NCBI GenBank assembly: GCA_002162095.1
Contig: CP021424.1
Coordinates: forward strand, 1,054,001 to 1,118,000
DNA length: 64,000 bases
Direction: 5' to 3'
Source: Armatimonadetes bacterium Uphvl-Ar2
GTDB lineage: Bacteria > Armatimonadota > Fimbriimonadia > Fimbriimonadales > Fimbriimonadaceae
The notes under the pieces are model-generated. The model was given only the letters and a program-made list of their open reading frames with translations, did no database searches and was not told where the DNA came from. Position 1 is the first letter of the stretch, and each line of letters opens with the position of its first letter. Positions 24,512 to 32,985 of the stretch are shown here, piece by piece. The position numbers and the translations under genes are program-made.

Positions 24512-25438
24512 CTACGGAATCGGGTGGGCGGCGACGCCGGTGAACGTCTGCCGCACGGGCAGGATGTTCCCATCCGCATCGAACTCCAGCTTATCCAGGC
24601 ACACCTGGCGGGCGTTGGCGTCCGTTTCCTCCAGCGGGCGGCGGTGATAGCAGATCACATACTCATCCGTCCCCGGCAGGCGCAGCACCGAGTGGTGCCC
24701 CGCCCCCTTGCCCACGGCCGGGTCAGTACCCAGAATCTTGCCGATCCGGACGAAGGGCCCCAGCGGTGACTTCGCCCGCGCGTAGGCCACGCCGTAGCTA
24801 TCGTTGCCCCAGCCGCCTTCGGACCACATAAAGTAGTACTCGCCGTTCTTCTTGAGCATGAAGCTGCCTTCTACGTAGTTCTCCGGCGTGATCTCGATGA
24901 ACTCGCCTTCGGTGCTGATCATGTCGTCGTTCAGGCGCACCACGTTGGCGTGCTTCCACCCACCGTAATAGAGATAGGCTTGCCCGTCGTCGTCAATAAA
25001 GGCGTTGGCGTCAATGGCTTGCGCGCCGTTGATCACATCCTTGATGAGCGGCTTGCCCAGCGCATCCACAAAGGGGCCGCCGGGGTCTTTGCTGGTCGCC
25101 ACGCCGATGCCCGCGCCATCCCCGGCGCTGAAAAACATGTAGTAGGTGCCGTTGCGCTCAATGACGCTGGGCGCCCAGGCGGCGCGGTTGGTGCTCCAGG
25201 GGATCTGCGCGAAATCCAGCACCCGGCCCTCGCGGTGCCAGTGCACCAGGTCGGGGCTGCTGAAGGCTTCGAGGAAAGTCTGCTTCTCGTAGATGGCGCT
25301 GTAGGTGGGATAGACGTAGTAGCGGCCCTGGAACACGTGAATCTCGGGGTCGGCGTACCAGCCGGGGAAGATGGGATTGTTCGAGGTGGCAGGGGGCGTG
25401 GCAGTCATGAGTCCGATCGTGAGAAGCGCCGAGAGCAC
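24512..25438 (-). CDS. Secreted GH43 family glycoside hydrolase
   Basis: This 308-residue five-bladed beta-propeller glycosidase is probably an arabinofuranosidase or xylosidase acting on plant polysaccharide. The signal peptide is about residues 1-18. GH43 residues are visible: base Asp in 'GWYADPEIHV', the pKa-modulating Asp in 'QAIDANAFIDDDG', and acid Glu in 'YVEGSFMLKKNGEYYFMWS'. The start is GTG 25438, with TACATT ending 5 nt upstream. It is monocistronic. Specificity within GH43 cannot be read by eye. Confidence 0.88.
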   Translation of the reverse strand: MLSALLTIGLMTATPPATSNNPIFPGWYADPEIHVFQGRYYVYPTYSAIYEKQTFLEAFSSPDLVHWHREGRVLDFAQIPWSTNRAAWAPSVIERNGTYYMFFSAGDGAGIGVATSKDPGGPFVDALGKPLIKDVINGAQAIDANAFIDDDGQAYLYYGGWKHANVVRLNDDMISTEGEFIEITPENYVEGSFMLKKNGEYYFMWSEGGWGNDSYGVAYARAKSPLGPFVRIGKILGTDPAVGKGAGHHSVLRLPGTDEYVICYHRRPLEETDANARQVCLDKLEFDADGNILPVRQTFTGVAAHPIP

Positions 25439-25471
25439 GCCGCAATGTAGTCCAATGGGGGTAACTACTGT

Positions 25472-25633
25472 TCAGTCCTTTCGAACGACCTTTCCGTCCT
25501 TGAAGACGAACTTGATCTTTTTGATGCCCCGAGCACCCTCAATGACGCTGCAATCAAGAGCAGATTTTGAGGCCACCTTTTGACGCATTGCCTCAGTCCG
25601 CAAATACTTGTTGGTCTTCGCGAGCGACGCCAT
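25472..25633 (-). CDS. Small basic protein with SALDxSVIEGA motif
   Basis: This 53-residue protein has 'NKYLRTEAMRQKVASKSALDCSVIEGARGI', a pattern I associate with a small uncharacterised family having NPYL...SSxxEGA. ATG 25633 is chosen because a perfect TATAAT box lies 9 nt upstream on the minus strand; the longer frame to 25699 would start before the promoter. It could be an orphan antitoxin-like protein, but this is a guess. Confidence 0.5.
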   Translation of the reverse strand: MASLAKTNKYLRTEAMRQKVASKSALDCSVIEGARGIKKIKFVFKDGKVVRKD

Positions 25634-25762
25634 CTCACTACTATTATACGGCAAACTTGAACCTAAAATACAGGTTCTAGGCTGATAATCGGCAACCACA
25701 TGGGCGCCGCGCCACTCGGGCTTCGGGCCCCTTTCTTAACCTTTCAAACCCCGCACAGCCAG

Positions 25763-25774
25763 TAGACTCCGGCC
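25763..25774 (+). promoter_or_regulatory. -10-like TAGACT box, 6 nt before arsC
   Basis: TAGACT (25763-25768), CCGGCC, ATG 25775. No ribosome-binding sequence lies in the 6-nt gap. Confidence 0.55.
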
Positions 25775-26191
25775 ATGACCCGAGTCCTTTTTGTGTGCGT
25801 GCACAACGCCGGTCGCTCGCAGATGGCGGAAGCCTTCCTCAACGCCATGGCCCGTGAGTCCGGCGCCCCCGTCGAGGCCCAATCCGCCGGCACCGTCAGC
25901 GGCAAGGAGCTGAACCCGATGGCCGTCGCCGCTATGGCTGAACTCGGCATCAGCATGGAAGGCCATGCCCCCAAGCTACTGACCCAACCCATGGCCGACG
26001 CCGCCGACATCACGATTTCGATGGGGTGCGGCGTGGATGCCGAAGCTTGCCCCGCCAAGTTCCTCCTCACCGAGGACTGGGAGCTTGAAGACCCCGCCGG
26101 ACAAGGGCTGGAATCCGTCCGCGGCATCCGCGATCAAATCCAAACCCGCTGCCGCGAACTCCTCGACCGCATCGCCGAGCCTTCCTCGTAA
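25775..26191 (+). CDS. arsC: Arsenate reductase, thioredoxin-coupled type
   Basis: This 138-residue member of the low-molecular-weight phosphatase fold reduces arsenate to arsenite. It has the CX5R loop Cys8-VHNAG-Arg14, the redox pair Cys85 and Cys92 ('GCGVDAEAC') and the Asp-Pro at about 106. The three cysteines are the pattern of pI258-type ArsC rather than of plain tyrosine phosphatases. No arsenite efflux pump or ArsR lies beside it; an AraC-type regulator gene follows 36 bp later. Confidence 0.88.
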   Translation: MTRVLFVCVHNAGRSQMAEAFLNAMARESGAPVEAQSAGTVSGKELNPMAVAAMAELGISMEGHAPKLLTQPMADAADITISMGCGVDAEACPAKFLLTEDWELEDPAGQGLESVRGIRDQIQTRCRELLDRIAEPSS

Positions 26192-26214
26192 CGCCAAGAG
26201 CGGCCGCACAGGTG

Positions 26215-26227
26215 TATCATCCCGGCC
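26215..26227 (+). promoter_or_regulatory. -10-like TATCAT box, 7 nt before the AraC-type gene
   Basis: TATCAT (26215-26220), CCCGGCC, ATG 26228. Confidence 0.5.
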
Positions 26228-26629
26228 ATGCCGTGCCCGGGAGCTCTTGCAATGGCCCGCCTGCCGCACCAGACGTGGACGCACCGAGCCGAGGTGTACC
26301 TCCTGCTCGAGAGGGCAAGGCAGCAACTTGAAGCCCAGCCCGAGGCCACTTCCTTAGCCCATTGGGCGCGCGTGGCTACCCTTAGCCCGGGCCACTTTCA
26401 CCGCCTGTTTCGCGCCACTTATGGCGTCACGCCGCACCGATACGGCCGCCGATGCCGCCTGGCTCGCGCCCACCTGCTGATGAGCCGGGGGATGTCCGTA
26501 TCGGCTGCCGCCTTGGAAGCGGGTTACGAAAGCCGCTCAGCGTTTGTTCGGGCTTACCGAGCCGAGTGGGGACACGCCCCGCGCCTGGCCAAGGCCCGAC
26601 CAATTCGCAAGATTGGGCACGAATCCTAA
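26228..26629 (+). CDS. AraC-family HTH protein, DNA-binding domain only
   Basis: This 133-residue protein consists almost wholly of the paired HTH of AraC regulators: 'WARVATLSPGHFHRLFRATYGVTPHRYGRRCRLARAHLLM' and 'VSAAALEAGYESRSAFVRAYRAEWGHAP'. No effector domain is present, so it resembles SoxS/MarA-size activators. It sits between arsC and a VOC gene on the same strand. Confidence 0.8.
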   Translation: MPCPGALAMARLPHQTWTHRAEVYLLLERARQQLEAQPEATSLAHWARVATLSPGHFHRLFRATYGVTPHRYGRRCRLARAHLLMSRGMSVSAAALEAGYESRSAFVRAYRAEWGHAPRLAKARPIRKIGHES

Positions 26630-26667
26630 GTCACCGCAACCCTAAAATCTCCCCCAGGCACAAAGCC

Positions 26668-27030
26668 ATGAATTACAACAATCTCTGCCACGTCGAATAC
26701 TTCGTCCGCGATCTTGACCAAGCTCAAGCGTTCTACCAGGGCCTCTTTGGTTGGGATTTCCGCTCGTTTGGCGACGACATGCGGGTGTTTGGCCAACAGG
26801 GCAACCACATCGGCGGCCTTGCCAAACGCGACACCGTGAATCCAGGGGAATCCCCTTCGCTTTGGTTCCAAGTCCAAGACCTCGAGGCCACCATGGCCCG
26901 TGCCGTTGAGCTCGGAGGGCAGCGGGCTTCCGAGCGGAGTGATGTCCCAGGTGTGGGGTGGTCCGGGGTGGTCGCAGACCCCGATGGAAACGCCGTCGGG
27001 CTCGTCCAATATGCGGATCCCGCGGAGTAA
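26668..27030 (+). CDS. VOC (glyoxalase/bleomycin-resistance) family protein
   Basis: This 120-residue protein has the betaalphabetabetabeta repeat of the VOC fold: 'CHVEYFVRDLDQAQAFYQGLFGWDF' and 'GVVADPDGNAVGLVQY'. Possible metal ligands are His8 and Glu10 at the start and residues in the second half, but the activity is unassigned. It may be co-transcribed with the AraC gene (38 bp gap). Confidence 0.8.
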   Translation: MNYNNLCHVEYFVRDLDQAQAFYQGLFGWDFRSFGDDMRVFGQQGNHIGGLAKRDTVNPGESPSLWFQVQDLEATMARAVELGGQRASERSDVPGVGWSGVVADPDGNAVGLVQYADPAE

Positions 27031-27210
27031 GAGGCAGGCCTAAAAACCACTCGAGGCCGGTGATCCGTTCCGAAGAACGGGCCGGCCCCTGGATTGGTCT
27101 CCAGATTTGGGGCGAGAACACCCCGCTTTGCTCTCAAAACGTGGCGGCCCCTGGAGATCGTATTCCGTTTATACGGTTGCGACCGCAAGAAGGTCACCAC
27201 TTACTAGAAA
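27031..27210. other. Intergenic stretch without a recognised gene
   Basis: Between the VOC gene and the Spy-like gene terminator I see no supported gene. A short repeat 'GGCCGG...CCGGCC' near 27054-27090 surrounds a TTCCGAAGAA segment and could be a weak hairpin for the plus-strand gene. Confidence 0.4.
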
Positions 27211-27246
27211 AAGTAAAAAGGACGGGTCGGGGTTCCCCCGCCCGTC
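27211..27246 (-). terminator. Intrinsic terminator of the fucosidase-to-Spy operon
   Basis: Minus strand GACGGGCGGGGG...CCCGACCCGTC stem (27246-27221) followed by CTTTTT (27220-27211 region) and a second T run. Confidence 0.85.
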
Positions 27247-27268
27247 ACTTCCCTTATCGACGCTCGGC

Positions 27269-28057
27269 TTAGTTGCCGCCGCCGCCCGCACCACCGCGAG
27301 CGCCAGCTCCGCCACCAGCTCCGCCTCGGCCACCGGCACCATCTCGGCCAGTACCGCCGCCCTGGAAGGTGAACGGCTCACCACTCATTTCGCGCAGTTT
27401 CGCATTTTGTTCGGTCGAAAGAATGCCGCCGATCGTCTCGTTCATTTCGGCCTGCATCTTGGTGCGCATTTCGGCCATGGCCGCCATGTCGCCGCCGCTC
27501 TGCCGGGCTTCCTGCATCATCTCCATCATCTTCTGGCGCTGCTCTTGCTGCGCTTGCTGAATGCTGGCGCGCTGCGAGTCGGTCAGGTTGATGGCCTTAG
27601 CAATCTCCTGATCCATGACCGAGCTGTTGCCCGCACGCTGGATGTAGAGACCGGTGAGGCGCTCCCACTGCTCCGGCGTGAGCACTTCCTTGATCTTGGC
27701 GTTGATTTCACCCATTTGGGCTCCCGCGTCCTGGCCAGCACCCTGGCCGCCGCCTTGGCCACGACCTTGACCAGCACCGGCCTGACCGCCACGTTGCTGA
27801 CCAGCTCCGGTTTGCCCTCCGCCTTGCTGCCGCTGCGGCATGACCGCCTGAATCTGCTGACGCTGCTCCGCCGTGATCTTCAGCTCTTGCTGCACGTCGG
27901 GGCGCATAAGTAGCATAACCCGGCTTTCCTGCATCATGCCCTGGCCCATGCGACCCTGGCCACCACCCGGTCGGCCTTGTCCGCCACCCGGTCCTGCGCC
28001 TTGCGCAAACGTCAAACTCACCGCCAACACGGCCAATACAGTTGCGAATGTTCTCAT
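27269..28057 (-). CDS. Secreted Gly/Gln-rich Spy/CpxP-like protein
   Basis: This 262-residue protein has a signal peptide (about 1-19), Gly-Gln-rich linkers, and two helical segments with LTxxQ features ('QEELKITAEQRQQIQAV'-like at 58-75 and 'INLTDSQRASIQQAQQEQRQKMMEMM' at about 160-185), as in Spy/CpxP or heavy-metal-resistance proteins. It may act as a periplasmic chaperone or a structural protein. It has a good AGGAGA ribosome site 7 nt upstream of ATG 28057 and is the last gene of a minus-strand run. The Gly-rich tail is of low complexity. Confidence 0.7.
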   Translation of the reverse strand: MRTFATVLAVLAVSLTFAQGAGPGGGQGRPGGGQGRMGQGMMQESRVMLLMRPDVQQELKITAEQRQQIQAVMPQRQQGGGQTGAGQQRGGQAGAGQGRGQGGGQGAGQDAGAQMGEINAKIKEVLTPEQWERLTGLYIQRAGNSSVMDQEIAKAINLTDSQRASIQQAQQEQRQKMMEMMQEARQSGGDMAAMAEMRTKMQAEMNETIGGILSTEQNAKLREMSGEPFTFQGGGTGRDGAGGRGGAGGGAGARGGAGGGGN

Positions 28058-28105
28058 TTGAGATCTCCTGCTCGTCAGTTATGGACGCAGGCCCATCTCA
28101 ATTGT

Positions 28106-29362
28106 TCATTTCTTCACAACGATTTTGAAAATTCGGCCCCGGCCCTCGTCGGTGAGGGCGTAAAGGTGTCCATCCGGGCCCATCCGCACGTCGCGGATGC
28201 GAACCCCCATGCTGAGCTTGGTTTGCCCCGTCACGCGGCCCTTCTCGTCCACCGCCACGCGCCGAATATCCTGCCCGGCCAGGCCGCCACTCATCAGACT
28301 CCCGCGCCAGGCCGGAAACTCGGAACCCGTGTACTCCACCAACCCGCTCGGGGCCGGGCACGGGGTCCACGCCACAATCGGGTCCACCATGTCGGGCAAA
28401 GCTTGCTTGTCACTGATGGCCGGGCCGCTGTATTCGTTGCTGTAGGTAGCCAGGGGCCAGCCGTAGTTGCCGCCCGGAATCAGGATGTTCAATTCATCCC
28501 CGCCGCGCGCGCCGTGTTCATTGGCAAAGACGCGCCCTTTGGCATCCACCGCCAAGCCTTGGATGTTGCGGTGGCCGTACGTGTAGATCAAAGGGTCCGC
28601 GCCCGACTTGCCCACAAAGGGGTTATCCGTCGGAGCTTTTCCATCCGCATCCATGCGCAGAACTTTGCCGTTGGTGGTGCTGAGATCCTGGGCGTAGTCG
28701 CGGATGTTCTTGCCGTTGTACGCACTCGGCGGGTTCCCCCCGTCGCCGATGCTGAAGAGCAAGGTTTTGTCCGGCAAGAACGCCACTCGCGAACCGAAGT
28801 GCTGGCCGCCAGACTTATTGATGTTCGTTTCCGCCAGCACCTTGAGGTCGGAAACGGTGGTGCCACGCAGCGTGCCGCGGGCCAATGCCGTGCGGTTCGC
28901 CCCTTCGTTACCCACCGAATAGGTGAAGAAAACGTAGCCGTTCTGGGCAAAGTCCGGGTGCACCACGATGTCCATCAGGCCGCCCTGCCCAATGGCAGCC
29001 GGCGTCGGGGCCCCCGTGATGGCGTTGACGCTGAGTTTGCCCCCCTCCACCACGCTGATCCCGCCCCCTTTCTGGGTGACGAGGAGGCGCCCATCCGGCA
29101 ACCACGCCATACCCCAGCCATTCGGGATGCCGGTGACGACGGTTTGGGCTTCCCAGCCCGACTCTTCGGGTGGCGGACCGGAGACGGCAATGGCCTTACC
29201 CTTGGTGGGATATTCGCCTTCCGGAGCGGCCATCGCGGCGACACCACCGCTCGCCGGGGCACCACTCGCGGCGGGAGCCTCCGGCGCCGGGGACGCACAG
29301 CCCCCAAGGAACAGCAAGCTGAGCACACCGGCTCCGGCGACAAAGGCGAACGAGCGAACCAT
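28106..29362 (-). CDS. PQQ-dependent aldose dehydrogenase, lipoprotein
   Basis: This 418-residue enzyme has lipobox FLGGC (Cys22), an Ala/Gly/Ser-rich linker and a six-bladed propeller of the soluble glucose/aldose dehydrogenase type: 'GWGMAWLPDGRLLVTQKGGGISV', 'HFGSRVAFLPDKTLLFSIGDGG', 'YGHRNIQGLAVD' and 'NEHGARGGDELNIL...NYGWP'. It oxidises aldoses outside the inner membrane with PQQ. Unlike the 20002 protein it lacks a cytochrome domain. It follows the sialidase-like gene by 8 bp, so sugars released by the upstream glycosidases may be its substrates. Confidence 0.88.
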   Translation of the reverse strand: MVRSFAFVAGAGVLSLLFLGGCASPAPEAPAASGAPASGGVAAMAAPEGEYPTKGKAIAVSGPPPEESGWEAQTVVTGIPNGWGMAWLPDGRLLVTQKGGGISVVEGGKLSVNAITGAPTPAAIGQGGLMDIVVHPDFAQNGYVFFTYSVGNEGANRTALARGTLRGTTVSDLKVLAETNINKSGGQHFGSRVAFLPDKTLLFSIGDGGNPPSAYNGKNIRDYAQDLSTTNGKVLRMDADGKAPTDNPFVGKSGADPLIYTYGHRNIQGLAVDAKGRVFANEHGARGGDELNILIPGGNYGWPLATYSNEYSGPAISDKQALPDMVDPIVAWTPCPAPSGLVEYTGSEFPAWRGSLMSGGLAGQDIRRVAVDEKGRVTGQTKLSMGVRIRDVRMGPDGHLYALTDEGRGRIFKIVVKK

Positions 29363-29370
29363 GCCCTAAT

Positions 29371-30474
29371 CTACGGAACAAACTGGCGAAGGGTGCGGGC
29401 CTGGTCCATATCTTCCGGGCTCCACCAGACGGCCTTGATGAACGGGGACTGCCCTGCTTCCCAGTGACCGTAAGTGATGGCGAGGAGCGACCCGTCCGGT
29501 AGGAGTTCCAAACCCGGGTAACCGCAGTCCCACGAGTTCTGGTTGTCCAGCAATCGGAACCGGGCCTGGCCAGCGCGCCCGTTCTTAAAGTCCTCGTAAT
29601 GCCCGAGCCACGCCACAAAGTCACCCTTCGTGGGGCCATCCGCCATATCCCGGTAGACCGCCACCAGCCGCCCATCCGGCAGGTACCGCAGGGTGTGCCG
29701 GTCGCCGCTCAGGCTGGGGTGCAAGGGGCGCGGACTCGACCAAGTGCGGCCCTCATCCCGCGAAAACACCACTTGCGACGGTCTTTGTCGTCGGTTTTCG
29801 CGGAGGAGCAGTGCCCACTCCTGCCCGTCTGGACTGGCGATGAACCCGGGTTCGCAGAGGTGCACGGCCCGCGAGCTTTGGATCACGCGGGGCTCGGACC
29901 ACGTATCGCCCATGTCCGTGGACTCCGTTTGCAAGAGCTTGAACTCCCCGGTCGCTCGCCCGCCTTGCTTAAGGAAACGACCATCGTCGTGGAACCAGGC
30001 GATCACCGTGCCGTCGGCACGCTGCGTCACGCTGCCCATCACCACAATGCCGCCCCAGTCGCCCACTTGCCGCAGGGGCGTCCAATTCTTGCCATCGTCC
30101 TCGCTGGTGGCGATGAGCGCCGGGTAGAGGCCGCTCCACATAATGAGCCGCGCGCGCCCCGTGCGCGGGTCCACCAAACGGTGGAGCGTGGGCGTCTCTT
30201 GGCTTTGCGCCCAGTTGCTGGGGGTGGGGAGCCGGTCACTCCAATTGCGCCCGCCATTCGTGGAGCGCTTCATCACGACCGAGCCGCGCCCGTGCCCCTG
30301 CGGGTAGGCAATCAGCACATCTCCACCCGGGAGTTGCACCGACGACACGTGCCCCAGATACTGCCCGGCCTGCCGGTCCACTACGGTTTGGCGCTCGGTC
30401 ATCATCGCCCAATCTATGGTGGGCGGAGCCTGTCCCGGCCCGGCCGCCAGCAGCAGGAGTGAGGTTAGAACCAT
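29371..30474 (-). CDS. Secreted sialidase-fold (BNR repeat) protein
   Basis: This 367-residue six-bladed propeller carries four Asp-box repeats SxDxGxxW: 'STNGGRNW', 'SEDDGKNW', 'STDMGDTW' and 'SRDEGRTW'. A signal peptide occupies residues 1-16. It belongs to the exo-alpha-sialidase superfamily, but many members act on other sugars; an Arg triad cannot be confirmed by eye. Its start overlaps the end of the upstream fucosidase gene by 10 bp, showing translational coupling. Confidence 0.8.
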   Translation of the reverse strand: MVLTSLLLLAAGPGQAPPTIDWAMMTERQTVVDRQAGQYLGHVSSVQLPGGDVLIAYPQGHGRGSVVMKRSTNGGRNWSDRLPTPSNWAQSQETPTLHRLVDPRTGRARLIMWSGLYPALIATSEDDGKNWTPLRQVGDWGGIVVMGSVTQRADGTVIAWFHDDGRFLKQGGRATGEFKLLQTESTDMGDTWSEPRVIQSSRAVHLCEPGFIASPDGQEWALLLRENRRQRPSQVVFSRDEGRTWSSPRPLHPSLSGDRHTLRYLPDGRLVAVYRDMADGPTKGDFVAWLGHYEDFKNGRAGQARFRLLDNQNSWDCGYPGLELLPDGSLLAITYGHWEAGQSPFIKAVWWSPEDMDQARTLRQFVP

Positions 30475-31901
30475 GCGACCTCCGTGATCATCGGGCAGGC
30501 ATCGGCTTTCACAAAGCGCACCCGCACTCGATCTGTTTGCACACCGCCCAGGTCAAGAATCCGGTGCGGGCCAATGGCTTGCGCCCGCTTGACCTCGCGC
30601 CAACCGTTGCCTTCGGGCACTTCAATGGCGAAGGTGTCCACGCGCTGCCCCCACCGGATGGCCTCGCGGAGCCGCACGTAGCGCAGGTTCTGCTTCTGCG
30701 ACCAGCGGAACTCCAGCCAGGCGCTGTCGGGCCGATCCGGTGCCGCCCAGGCCGTCTTCTTGTCCCCGTCCGCCACTTGAGCGGCGGGGTAAGCAGCACT
30801 CCAGTCCCCATTGGATTCCACTTTCGCCAAAGGGGCCAAGTCTCGCCCAAAGGCTTCCTCCCGTAACCGCCGGAACTCCTGCAACGACTGGATATCCGCG
30901 TCGTGGATCTGGCCGCGCGAATCCGGCGGCACGTTGAGCAAGAAGCTGGCCCCGCGCCCCACGCTCTGCAAATAGAGGCTAAAGAGCTGCTCGCCCGTCT
31001 TGACCTTGCTGTCCTCCGAGGGGCGCCAGAACCAGCCCGGCCGAATGGAAACATCCGCTTCCGCCGGCATCCAGGCGCCACGCCCCCGGTGGCCGCTCAT
31101 CGCTTCTTCATAGGCGGTGAAGCCCGGCGCGGGTTTCTGGCCGGGTTCGGGGCCGCGCGGGTCGTAGGTGGCCCAGCACGGATCGTTGGCCACCCCGCGC
31201 TCATTGCCCACCCAGCGCACGTCCGGCCCGACATCGCTGAAGATGGCGGCGCGGGGCGCCCACGTGCGGGCAAGCTCCCAGGTCTTGGGCCAGTCGTAGT
31301 ACGTCGTCCGGTCAATCATCCGGTTCTCGCGCGCCCCGCCGTAGTAGCCATCGCCCCCGTTCGCGCCGTCGTGCCAAATCGTGAAGATGGGGCCGTAGTT
31401 CTGGGTGAGCTCTCGCAACTGGTCGCGGTACATCTGCACGTACTCCGGCTTGCCGTAGCTGGCCGCATTGCGGTCCCACGGGGAGAGATAGATGCCGAAC
31501 TGGAGGCCATGGCGGCGGCAGGCCTCCGAGATATCCCGCACCACATCGCCCCGGCCATTCTTCCAATTCGAGGCTTTCACGCTGTGCGGCGTGGTCTTGG
31601 TGGGCCACAGGCAGTAGCCGTCGTGGTGCTTGGCGGTGAGGATGATCCCGGTCATCCCGGCGTCCTTGAAGGCTCGCACGATCTGGTCCGGGTCGTAATC
31701 GGTAGGGTGGAACGTGGTGGGCGGCTCGCTGCCGTCGCCCCACTCCTTGCCCGTAAACGTGTTGTTCCCAAAGTGGATGAAGCCGTAATACTCGAGTTCG
31801 TGCCAAGCCAATTGCGCGGCACTCGGCACGGGGCCGTAGGGGCTCGGGGCCGCCATTTTCGTTGAGGTCATGAGGGTCGCCAGGGCCACAAGACAAGCCA
31901 T
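30465..31901 (-). CDS. Secreted alpha-L-fucosidase, GH29 family
   Basis: This 478-residue enzyme has a signal peptide, the GH29 barrel from about residue 30 ('EYYGFIHFGNNTFTGKEWGDG', 'ILTAKHHDGYCLWPT', 'GIYLSPWDRN') and the nucleophile Asp in 'TIWHDGANGG' near residue 188. From about 350 a small beta domain like F5/8 type C binds sugar ('ADGDKKTAWAAPDRPDSAWLEF'). It would remove L-fucose from glycans. It leads a minus-strand operon with the sialidase-like, PQQ dehydrogenase and Spy-like genes. AATAAT ends 5 nt before ATG 31901. Confidence 0.9.
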   Translation of the reverse strand: MACLVALATLMTSTKMAAPSPYGPVPSAAQLAWHELEYYGFIHFGNNTFTGKEWGDGSEPPTTFHPTDYDPDQIVRAFKDAGMTGIILTAKHHDGYCLWPTKTTPHSVKASNWKNGRGDVVRDISEACRRHGLQFGIYLSPWDRNAASYGKPEYVQMYRDQLRELTQNYGPIFTIWHDGANGGDGYYGGARENRMIDRTTYYDWPKTWELARTWAPRAAIFSDVGPDVRWVGNERGVANDPCWATYDPRGPEPGQKPAPGFTAYEEAMSGHRGRGAWMPAEADVSIRPGWFWRPSEDSKVKTGEQLFSLYLQSVGRGASFLLNVPPDSRGQIHDADIQSLQEFRRLREEAFGRDLAPLAKVESNGDWSAAYPAAQVADGDKKTAWAAPDRPDSAWLEFRWSQKQNLRYVRLREAIRWGQRVDTFAIEVPEGNGWREVKRAQAIGPHRILDLGGVQTDRVRVRFVKADACPMITEVAWF

Positions 31902-31985
31902 GGCCCATTATTCCCGAACCGGACTGACCTAACGAGCGGGAGACCTCGTAATTTTCTCGGACGGTAAAACGTTAAGTTAGTTGGA

Positions 31986-31998
31986 GATACTCGAAAGC
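31986..31998 (+). promoter_or_regulatory. -10-like GATACT box, 7 nt before the WD40 gene
   Basis: GATACT (31986-31991), CGAAAGC, ATG 31999. Confidence 0.45.
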
Positions 31999-32985
31999 AT
32001 GTTGACGTCCTTAGTTGCCACCGCGATCCTCGGCCAAAGCGCCTCCACGCCCAAAGTGGCACCCGTCAAGACCTTCCCCGGCATTCGCATCGTGAGTGCG
32101 GTCGCCGCGACTTCGGGCGCCAAGTTCGCCGTAGGGCTGGAGAATGGGAACGTCCGCATCATGAACGGGACGAATTACACGACTTTGTTCAACCTGGCGG
32201 GTCACCCAGGTCCGGCTTACGGCCTGGCGTTCAGCCCGGACGGCAAGCTCCTGGCCACGGGCGACGAAACCGGCCGCATTTGGATTTGGAACGTGGCCAA
32301 CGGCCAAAAAGTGCGCGAACTCCCCCGCGACAAGGGCCACCAGCGCGGCATCCAGTCGCTGACCTTTAGCCGGGACAACAAGCGGATCGCGAGCGTGGGC
32401 AAGGATGACGTCATCCACGTGTGGAATGTGAGCGGCGGCAACCCGACGGTGAGCATGAAGGGCATGGGCGCCAACTTCTTCGGCGTGGGCTTTGCCTCCA
32501 CGGGTGGCCTAGTGACCGGCACCCTGCTAGAAGGCATGCGCATCTATAACGCCGGCACCGGAGCCCTGGCCTCTACGGTGACCATGAAGCCGATGGCGGG
32601 CGCCAATAACCTGAGCGTGAACAACGCGGGCACCCTGGCTGTGACGGCGGGCCGCGACGGCAGTGCAGTGGTCCATAACCTCGCCACCCGGGCGCAGGCA
32701 GCCAAGTTCCGCAATCACCAGGACTGGGTGCTGTTCACCGCGTTCACCCCGAACGGCAAGTACGTGTTCACCAGCAGCAACGACATGACAATCAGCCTGG
32801 GCGCGGTGGCCAACAGCCAGCGCGTGGCCACCATCCAAGGGGCCAGCATGGTGGGTTCGCCGCTGGCGGTGACCGGCGACGGCAAGCTCCTGGTGACGAG
32901 CGACGACGGCGACAACCTCAAGCTCTACACGATCACCCCGGCCCAACCGGCGGCGGCCGCTCCGGCTCCGCGCCGACGACGCTAA
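31999..32985 (+). CDS. Secreted WD40-repeat protein
   Basis: This is a protein of about 328 residues with a signal peptide ('MLTSLVATAILGQSAS') and roughly seven WD40 blades, the clearest being 'GPAYGLAFSPDGKLLATGDETGRIWIWNVANG' and 'GIQSLTFSRDNKRIASVGKDDVIHVWNV' (split here into family phrases). It ends in a Pro/Ala/Arg-rich tail. ATG 31999 is preferred over the upstream TTG 31981 because of the GATACT box. No enzyme domain; likely a periplasmic scaffold. Its stop overlaps that of the convergent pyrD by 4 bp. Confidence 0.8.
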   Translation: MLTSLVATAILGQSASTPKVAPVKTFPGIRIVSAVAATSGAKFAVGLENGNVRIMNGTNYTTLFNLAGHPGPAYGLAFSPDGKLLATGDETGRIWIWNVANGQKVRELPRDKGHQRGIQSLTFSRDNKRIASVGKDDVIHVWNVSGGNPTVSMKGMGANFFGVGFASTGGLVTGTLLEGMRIYNAGTGALASTVTMKPMAGANNLSVNNAGTLAVTAGRDGSAVVHNLATRAQAAKFRNHQDWVLFTAFTPNGKYVFTSSNDMTISLGAVANSQRVATIQGASMVGSPLAVTGDGKLLVTSDDGDNLKLYTITPAQPAAAAPAPRRRR

